Below are positions 58,580-64,000 of a stretch of DNA of 64,000 nucleotides, in pieces (the stretch's first letter is position 1; every line of letters starts with the position of its first letter). Below the pieces are notes generated by a model. That model saw only the letters and a list, made by a program, of their open reading frames with translations, was not told where the DNA came from and did no database searches. This stretch comes from Rhodococcus sp. Leaf247 (GTDB taxonomy: Bacteria; Actinomycetota; Actinomycetes; Mycobacteriales; Mycobacteriaceae), in NCBI RefSeq assembly GCF_001426185.1, contig NZ_LMRP01000001.1:372483-436482 (forward strand), read 5' to 3'. Position numbers and translations under genes: made by a program.

Positions 58580-59271
58580 GCATCTTCTCCGATGCCGTCG
58601 CGTACATCCTCGACGGCGCGAACTGGTCGGGCGGGACCGGCATCGCTACCCGTCTGGGTGAGCACGCGTACTACAGCCTGCTGGCCGTTCTGTTCTCCGC
58701 GGTGGTCGCGGTGCCACTCGGTCTGATCATCGGGCACCTCCGACGCGGCGAGGTCGCGCTCGTGGGACTGGTCAACAGCCTCCGATCGCTGCCGACGCTG
58801 GGTGTGCTCACGTTTCTCGTCCTGCTGCTGGGACTCGGACTGGTCCCCCCGCTGGTCGCGCTGGTGCTGCTGGGCATTCCGCCGATCCTGGCCGGAACCT
58901 ACGCCGGCGTCGCCAATGTCGATGCCACCGTCGTGGACGCCGCCCGCGCCATGGGCATGACGGAACGCCAGGTGCTGTTCCGAGTCGAGATCCCCAACTC
59001 GTTGCCTCTCCTGCTCGGCGGCATCCGGAACGCCACTCTGCAGGTCATCGCCACGGCCACGGTCGCGGCATTCGTCAACCTCGGAGGCTTCGGCCGGTAC
59101 ATCTTCGACGGTCTGGCGCTCTACAGCTACGACCGCGTCGTGGTGGGGGCCATCCTCGTGGCAGTGCTGGCGCTCGTCGTCGACGGCTTGCTGGCGCTGG
59201 CGGTCTGGGCGTCGACTCCCGGCACGGGGCGCCTGCGTCGCGCGCCCCGCGTCGAGAAATCCTCGGTCTGA
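58576..59271 (+). CDS. Osmoprotectant ABC permease 2
   Basis: A 231-residue permease with the loop DAARAMGMTERQVLFRVEIPNSLPLLLGG near 134-162 and about six helices. ATGA overlap with permease 1. It ends one base before the convergent malic enzyme stop. Confidence 0.94.
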   Translation: MSIFSDAVAYILDGANWSGGTGIATRLGEHAYYSLLAVLFSAVVAVPLGLIIGHLRRGEVALVGLVNSLRSLPTLGVLTFLVLLLGLGLVPPLVALVLLGIPPILAGTYAGVANVDATVVDAARAMGMTERQVLFRVEIPNSLPLLLGGIRNATLQVIATATVAAFVNLGGFGRYIFDGLALYSYDRVVVGAILVAVLALVVDGLLALAVWASTPGTGRLRRAPRVEKSSV

Positions 59272-59272
59272 C

Positions 59273-60487
59273 TCAGGCGACACCGTCGGCGCGGGCTGCG
59301 GCGGCGACCGCCGCGGCCACCGCCGGTGCCACCCGCGGATCCAGCGGGCTCGGAACGATCATGTCGGCACTCAGATCGTCCCCCACCACCGACAGGATCG
59401 CTTCCGCCGCAGCGAGCTTCATGTTCTCGGTGATGCGGCGGGCGCCCGCGTCGAGGGCTCCGCGGAAGACGCCGGGGAACGCCAGGACGTTGTTGATCTG
59501 ATTGGCGAAGTCACTGCGACCCGTGGCGACGATCGCGGCGTACTTCTTCGCATCCTTCGGGTGGATCTCCGGGTCCGGGTTGGACAGCGCGAACACGATG
59601 GACCCCTCCGCCATCGACGCGACCAGGTCGTGCGCGATCTTGCCTGCGGAGACCCCGAGGAAGACGTCGGCACCGTCGAGCGCCTCCGCGGCGCCACCAC
59701 TGAGGGAGCGCGGATTGGTGCGGGCAGCCAGTTCGACCTTGACAGGATTGAGGTCGCCACGATCCGCGCTGACGATGCCCTTGGAATCCAGCACCACCAC
59801 GTCGGAGATTCCCGCCGCGAGGAGGATGTTGGCGCACGCCACTCCCGCTGCACCCGCACCGGAGATGACGATCTTGAGACCCTCGAGGTCGCGCTTCTGC
59901 ACGCGCACAGCACCTTTGAGTGCCGCGAGGACCACGATGGCCGTGCCGTGCTGGTCATCGTGCATGACCGGGCAGTCGAGCGCCTCGATCACACGCTTCT
60001 CGATCTCGAAGCACCGCGGAGCCGAGATGTCCTCGAGGTTCACGGCCCCGAAACTCGGGCGCAGCCGGATCAACGTCTCGACGATCTCGTCGACATCGTT
60101 GGTGTCCAGAACGAGCGGGATGGAATTGAGGCCGGCGAACTTCTTGAACAGCGCCGCCTTCCCCTCCATCACGGGGAGCGACGCGCGGGGACCGATGTCG
60201 CCCAGTCCGAGAACGGCCGAGCCGTCACTGACGACGACGACGAGGCGCTCTGTCCAGGTGTACTTGTTCACCAGCTCCTGGTCCTCGGCGATGGCCCTGC
60301 TCACCAGGGCGACGCCCGGTGTGTAGGCGATCGAGAGATCCCGCTTGGTCTCGAGCGGAGCGGTGAGCTCCACGCTCAGCTTGCCCCCGACGTGGCTGAG
60401 GAAGATCTCCTCGTCGGTGATGGAGGCAATGGCCTCGGCGGTGTTGCCGACGTCGGGCGTGTCGGGTCGGTCGGTTGCGGCAGTCAC
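59273..60487 (-). CDS. NAD(P)-dependent malic enzyme
   Basis: A 404-residue short-form malic enzyme, oxidising malate to pyruvate and CO2. AYTPGVALVSRAI near 54 and the FGAVNLEDISAPRCFEIE segment near 145 are family features; GAGAAGVACANILL near 200 binds the nucleotide. It lacks the phosphotransacetylase domain of long forms. GTG follows AAGGAG by 7 bases. The 186-base gap upstream to the small membrane gene shows a TACACT -10-like site at 60543-60548 and no other feature. Confidence 0.93.
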   Translation of the reverse strand: MTAATDRPDTPDVGNTAEAIASITDEEIFLSHVGGKLSVELTAPLETKRDLSIAYTPGVALVSRAIAEDQELVNKYTWTERLVVVVSDGSAVLGLGDIGPRASLPVMEGKAALFKKFAGLNSIPLVLDTNDVDEIVETLIRLRPSFGAVNLEDISAPRCFEIEKRVIEALDCPVMHDDQHGTAIVVLAALKGAVRVQKRDLEGLKIVISGAGAAGVACANILLAAGISDVVVLDSKGIVSADRGDLNPVKVELAARTNPRSLSGGAAEALDGADVFLGVSAGKIAHDLVASMAEGSIVFALSNPDPEIHPKDAKKYAAIVATGRSDFANQINNVLAFPGVFRGALDAGARRITENMKLAAAEAILSVVGDDLSADMIVPSPLDPRVAPAVAAAVAAAARADGVA

Positions 60488-60673
60488 GGCGGCGCTCCTT
60501 CTCGGTCCGCGCTCGGCGCGGGGAGGGACATGCTGGGATACGAGTGTAAGACCCTGCGCGCGGCGGGTGAGCCGGCAAACGCGGCACCGGCGAAGCGGTA
60601 GCCGAAGTCGATCACGGCGCGGTAGCGGTGATCGAAGAGTGAAATCAGTCTGCCATATCGGTGCGGGAGCCGA

Positions 60674-60931
60674 TCAGCCCCACCACTGGGTCCACAGCAG
60701 AGCGCCCGCCACGACGAGGACTCCGACGGACCCGAGGAACGAGACTCCGCGCGCCCGGTGGTCGGCGACCCGTTGCAGGACCAGAGCCGCGACGCAGGCG
60801 GCCACGTGCCAGGCGATCGATGCGGTTCCGGGGCCCGGAAAACCGCGGTCGCCACCGATGACGGCGGCGGCCACCACCAGCGCGGTCAGGACGATCAGGC
60901 CCGCTGCCACGGATCCGCTGAGCGCCCTCAT
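60674..60931 (-). CDS. Small membrane protein (three helices)
   Basis: An 85-residue protein with hydrophobic stretches at about 8-26, 38-54 and 65-80, ending WTQWWG. No family recognised. The ATG overlaps the PHP gene stop by ATGA, supporting translation. Confidence 0.7.
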   Translation of the reverse strand: MRALSGSVAAGLIVLTALVVAAAVIGGDRGFPGPGTASIAWHVAACVAALVLQRVADHRARGVSFLGSVGVLVVAGALLWTQWWG

Positions 60932-61806
60932 CGGCGACCGTCCGGGTGGATCGGGGGAACACCGGCGGCCTTGGCCACCAGCTTCTCGAACTGGTCGACC
61001 GCCGTGCTGCGGGCGCCGATCGGCGTGGTCTTGTTCGTCCCGTGATAGTCCGACGACCCGGTGACGACGAGTCCGTACCGCTCCGCAATGGCCCGCAGCG
61101 CGTCGGCGTCCTCGGGACTGTGGTCGGGGTGATCGACCTCGAGTCCGCCGAGCTGTCCTCCCCTGGCCAGCTCGAGAATGTGATCGGTGTGCAGCAGGCG
61201 GCCACGCTTGCGGGCGCGGGCGTGGGCGATGACGGGCACGCCCCCGGCCTCGGCCACCATTGCCACGGCGACGTCGAGAGGGGTGTCCGCCTTCTCGACG
61301 TAATACTTGCCGCCGGTCTTCAGGAGGTCCGCGAACGCGTCGTTCACCGTCTCGACGACACCGGCCGCCACCAGGGCCCGAGCAAGGTGTGGTCGTCCGG
61401 CGGACGGGCCCGCCGCGGCGAGGATCGTGTCCGCGTCGACGTCGTACCCGTCGGCGGCCATGAGGTCGATCATCCTGCGCAGCCGCACCTCGCGCTCCGC
61501 ACGCAGACGGCTGCGCTCCTGCGCGAAGGCGGTGTGGGTCGGGTCGAACAGGTACGCCAGCAGATGCACGGTGACCGGATCGCCGTCCTCACCGCGGCCC
61601 TGACACGACATCTCCATACCCCGCACGAGGATCGGGCCGCCGGGTGTGGACTCCACCGCGGCCTGCGCCTCGTCCCACCCGTGCGTCGTGTCGTGATCGG
61701 TCAGCGCGACGACGTCGAGACCGGCCGCCGTCGCCGCGGCGATCAACTCGGCCGGCGTGTCGGTTCCGTCGGAGGACGTGGAATGGGTGTGGAGATCGAT
61801 CAGCAC
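60928..61806 (-). CDS. PHP-domain phosphoesterase
   Basis: A 292-residue PHP protein with the metal motifs DLHTHSTSSDG at the start, ALTDHDTTHGW near 35, and a late SSDYHG. Such proteins (YciV/TrpH type) hydrolyse nucleoside 5',3'-bisphosphates or small RNAs. GTG at 61806 (VLIDLHTHS) is chosen with AAAGAG about 8 bases upstream; a GTG three codons earlier is possible. Confidence 0.92.
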   Translation of the reverse strand: MLIDLHTHSTSSDGTDTPAELIAAATAAGLDVVALTDHDTTHGWDEAQAAVESTPGGPILVRGMEMSCQGRGEDGDPVTVHLLAYLFDPTHTAFAQERSRLRAEREVRLRRMIDLMAADGYDVDADTILAAAGPSAGRPHLARALVAAGVVETVNDAFADLLKTGGKYYVEKADTPLDVAVAMVAEAGGVPVIAHARARKRGRLLHTDHILELARGGQLGGLEVDHPDHSPEDADALRAIAERYGLVVTGSSDYHGTNKTTPIGARSTAVDQFEKLVAKAAGVPPIHPDGRR

Positions 61807-61837
61807 GGGTGACACTCTTTCAGGTCGGTGGACGGTG

Positions 61838-62452
61838 TCAGGTCGGCGGACGCAGCGACGCGGCCGACCGCCGAGGATCGGTGACGTCGATCCCCGCCTC
61901 GGTCCACGCCTCGCGCAGTGCTTCCGCACCGCGCAGACGCACCCACGCCGCCTCGGTGCCGGTCACCGGGACAGCGGCCAGGAAGGTCACGGGGTCGTAC
62001 GGCTCCGGAAGTACCAGGTCGGGAACCCCCGAGTCGACGCTCAGAAGAACTGCCGTGAACGGAGCTCCGGGCCACAGCGGCTCCCCCGCATCTAGTAGCG
62101 CATCGGGCACCAGCACGATGCCCTCGACCGCCGGGGACGCGGCGAACGTCGCGAGCGTGCGCCAGACGTCGCGGACAGCCTCGTCCATGCGCCGCAGCGA
62201 CAGCACCAGTTCGGCGCGGGGGCCGCGCTGGGAATCGGTGACCATGTCGGACGGGTCGGCCATGGGATGACGCGAACACCCGACCGTCGCGAGGTGAGCG
62301 ACCCCGTCGGAGCCGGGCGCGAACAGAAGGACGTCCAGCGACTCCAGACCCAGGAACGTGATCGACGCACTGGGCGGGCTGTCCTGCTGCCACGTCCGAT
62401 GGAGGTGCGACCGCACCTGCTGGATCACGTCACTCGCACTCACGGGATCCAT
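61838..62452 (-). CDS. Suppressor-of-fused (SUFU)-domain protein
   Basis: A 204-residue protein. The ATVGCSRHPM near 65 and RAELVLSLRR near 87 segments match bacterial SUFU-domain proteins, which are often immunity-type or of unknown role. No toxin gene is adjacent. It is 31 bases upstream of the PHP gene on the same strand and divergent from the metallophosphoesterase. Confidence 0.7.
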   Translation of the reverse strand: MDPVSASDVIQQVRSHLHRTWQQDSPPSASITFLGLESLDVLLFAPGSDGVAHLATVGCSRHPMADPSDMVTDSQRGPRAELVLSLRRMDEAVRDVWRTLATFAASPAVEGIVLVPDALLDAGEPLWPGAPFTAVLLSVDSGVPDLVLPEPYDPVTFLAAVPVTGTEAAWVRLRGAEALREAWTEAGIDVTDPRRSAASLRPPT

Positions 62453-62514
62453 ACAACCACTGCGGTCCCCGTGCACGCCCGGGCCGGTACGGTCTTCTGT
62501 GTGACGGAACTGCC

Positions 62515-63219
62515 GTGGTGACCGTGCTCACCGTGTCCGACGAGGTGGTCGAGAGCCTCTGGAACGCGCGCAGGCTGCCGTTCGCAGTGGACCTCGTCCT
62601 CGGTGCCGGCGATCTGCCGTTCGACTACCTCGAGCACGTGGCGGAGATCGCGAACGCGCCCTGCGTGTTCGTCCCCGGCAATCACGACGCGGACCTGAGC
62701 GGCTACTCGGCCGGGCGCGCCGGATGGATGCGGGCAGGACTGCCGTCGAGCTGGCCGGGCCCGGACGGGGCGATCAATGCCGATCGCCGCATCGTCGCCG
62801 CCGCGGGCCTGCGGATCGCCGGACTCGGTGGTTCGATCCGCTACCGCGACGGCCCCAACCAGTGGACCGAGCGCCAACAGCGGCGCCGAGCGTCGACGCT
62901 GATCCGCACCCATACGTGGCATCCGCTGTTCCAGCGTGGCTCCCGCGGCGTCGACGTCCTGCTGACGCACAGTCCGCCGTTCGGGCTGGGCGACGGAGAC
63001 GACGCGCCGCACCGCGGGTTCCGGTGCCTGGACCCGTTGACGGACAAGCTGCGGCCGCAGATGCTGATACACGGCCACATCCATCCCCACGGCGTCACTC
63101 CCGTCGACCGACACCTGCATGGCGCCACCGTGCTCAACACCGTCGGGTACGCACTGATCGACATCACTCCGGGTGGCGATACCCCGCCCGTCATCGAGAG
63201 GCGACGACATGGCTCGTGA
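62515..63219 (+). CDS. Calcineurin-like metallophosphoesterase
   Basis: A 234-residue phosphoesterase with GAGD near 31, GNHD near 60, THSPPFG near 155 and GHIHPHG near 187. The first motif, normally DxH, reads SDEVVE, so one metal ligand is altered, as in some actinobacterial members. Starts at one of two consecutive GTG codons. Overlaps the ParB-like gene by 11 bases. Confidence 0.88.
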   Translation: MVTVLTVSDEVVESLWNARRLPFAVDLVLGAGDLPFDYLEHVAEIANAPCVFVPGNHDADLSGYSAGRAGWMRAGLPSSWPGPDGAINADRRIVAAAGLRIAGLGGSIRYRDGPNQWTERQQRRRASTLIRTHTWHPLFQRGSRGVDVLLTHSPPFGLGDGDDAPHRGFRCLDPLTDKLRPQMLIHGHIHPHGVTPVDRHLHGATVLNTVGYALIDITPGGDTPPVIERRRHGS

Positions 63220-64000
63220 CACAGGATTTCCCGCAGCCGACGCCGAGAACGACTTCTCGCGGCAACGTCGGCGCGCCGACGTCGCGCGCCTCGTCGGGTG
63301 GTTGCGTCGGCAACCCGACGACATCACGACCATCCTGCCGTTCGACGAGGTCGTCGCCGCGCTGGGGAAGGTCCGCGAACGCAGGATCGGACTCGAGGTG
63401 ATCCGGGTCGACTCGATCGTCGGAAGTGTCGACCGCACACGCGATTTCGATCGCTACTTCCGGCCGACGTCGACACGCACCCGGGAACGGTGGCAGCGCC
63501 TCGCCACCGCGTGGCGACGCGGTGAGTCGATGCCGCCGATCGAGGTGTACCGCGTGGGCGGCATGCACTTCGTCATCGACGGGCACCACCGCGTGTCCAT
63601 CGCGTGCGCGATGCACATGACTCTCATCGAGGCGTACGTCACCGAGATCGTCACGCGCATCTCGCCGGACGGCATCTCGAGCCGCGGCGACCTGGTGGTC
63701 AAGGACCATCGGCGCATCTTCCTCAGTCGTGTTCCGCTGACCGGCAAGTCGCGCGAGGCCATCGAGTTCTCCGACCCGTGGCAGTACGCGGAACTCAGTG
63801 ATGCGGTGGAGGCCTGGGGTTTCCGGTTGATGCAGGAACTGGGCGAGTTCGTCGACCGTCGCACGGTGGCCCGTCGATGGTTCGGTGAGGAGTTCCTGCC
63901 CGTCGTGCGCATGGTCAGGTCGGTCGGCGGAATGTTGACCCGGCACACCGACGCCGAGGCATACATGTGGGTGGCACGCGAGCGATACCGCCTGGTACGC
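63209..64000 (+). CDS. ParB-like nuclease-domain protein, cut by the window edge
   Basis: At least 264 residues with no stop before base 64000. ATG at 63209 begins MARDTGFPAADAENDFS. A ParB/Srx-type segment IGLEVIRVDSIVGSVDRTRDF near 68-88 and MHFVIDGHHRVSIACAMH near 122-139 carry the domain's GxHR-like motif. It is not a chromosome-partition ParB: no helix-turn-helix centre is seen. Role unknown. Confidence 0.85.
   Translation, partial: MARDTGFPAADAENDFSRQRRRADVARLVGWLRRQPDDITTILPFDEVVAALGKVRERRIGLEVIRVDSIVGSVDRTRDFDRYFRPTSTRTRERWQRLATAWRRGESMPPIEVYRVGGMHFVIDGHHRVSIACAMHMTLIEAYVTEIVTRISPDGISSRGDLVVKDHRRIFLSRVPLTGKSREAIEFSDPWQYAELSDAVEAWGFRLMQELGEFVDRRTVARRWFGEEFLPVVRMVRSVGGMLTRHTDAEAYMWVARERYRLVR

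Noticed and set aside
60484-60855. A possible small gene (ISLFDHRYRAVIDFGYRF) upstream of malic enzyme
   Set aside because: It would overlap the small membrane gene and lacks a ribosome site; I could not link it to any family.

Overview
The window is high-GC DNA (roughly two-thirds G+C), densely packed with genes, from a mycolic-acid actinobacterium. The gene content and order fit Rhodococcus or a close Nocardiaceae relative best. The first half follows the Mycobacterium tuberculosis block Rv3416-Rv3462c almost gene by gene, with lineage-specific insertions. I infer the genus from synteny and protein style, not from any search.

Layout. (1) 1-11000: whiB3 faces the groES-groEL1 operon, which has tandem CIRCE sites. 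Then come a decayed luciferase-like monooxygenase remnant, a membrane-anchored Hsp70-like protein, and a leftward operon nnr-alr-hydrolase-tsaE-tsaB-rimI-tsaD (NAD(P)HX repair, D-alanine supply, tRNA t6A synthesis). (2) 11000-18800: a cupredoxin lipoprotein, glmS, a hydrolase, a three-gene operon of probable type VII secretion-related proteins, an F420-type luciferase-like oxidoreductase and glmM. glmS and glmM supply amino sugars for the cell wall. (3) 18800-33400: rplM-rpsI, a DksA/TraR-type zinc-finger protein and a full ESX-4-type type VII secretion locus (esxT, esxU, an Rv3446c-family protein, eccC, eccD, mycP, eccB, eccE), then an FMN reductase. (4) 33400-38200: the infA-rpmJ-rpsM-rpsK-rpsD-rpoA-rplQ-truA operon. 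(5) 38200-49740: a VOC protein, an AraC-type regulator broken by an in-frame stop, a conserved membrane protein with an ABC exporter cluster that includes a fused double-half transporter, and kgd. (6) 49740-64000: fabH, a TetR/Baeyer-Villiger monooxygenase-SDR-esterase cluster, a glycine-betaine-type ABC uptake system with a divergent degenerate binding-protein paralogue, malic enzyme, a small membrane protein, a PHP phosphoesterase, a suppressor-of-fused-domain protein, a metallophosphoesterase and a ParB-like protein cut by the window edge.

Within operons, genes are mostly coupled by 4-bp ATGA or GTGA overlaps. Several convergent pairs overlap or nearly touch at their stops. No gene-free stretch exceeds 300 bases; the longest, between eccC and eccD, is 214. 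I saw no tRNA, rRNA, CRISPR array, insertion sequence or prophage gene. The least ordinary items are the Rv3440c/Rv3439c-like operon linked by synteny to type VII secretion, the concentric TetR operator with two apparently leaderless promoters, the small ORF coupled to rpmJ, the long hairpins in the ribosomal operon, and the two broken genes.
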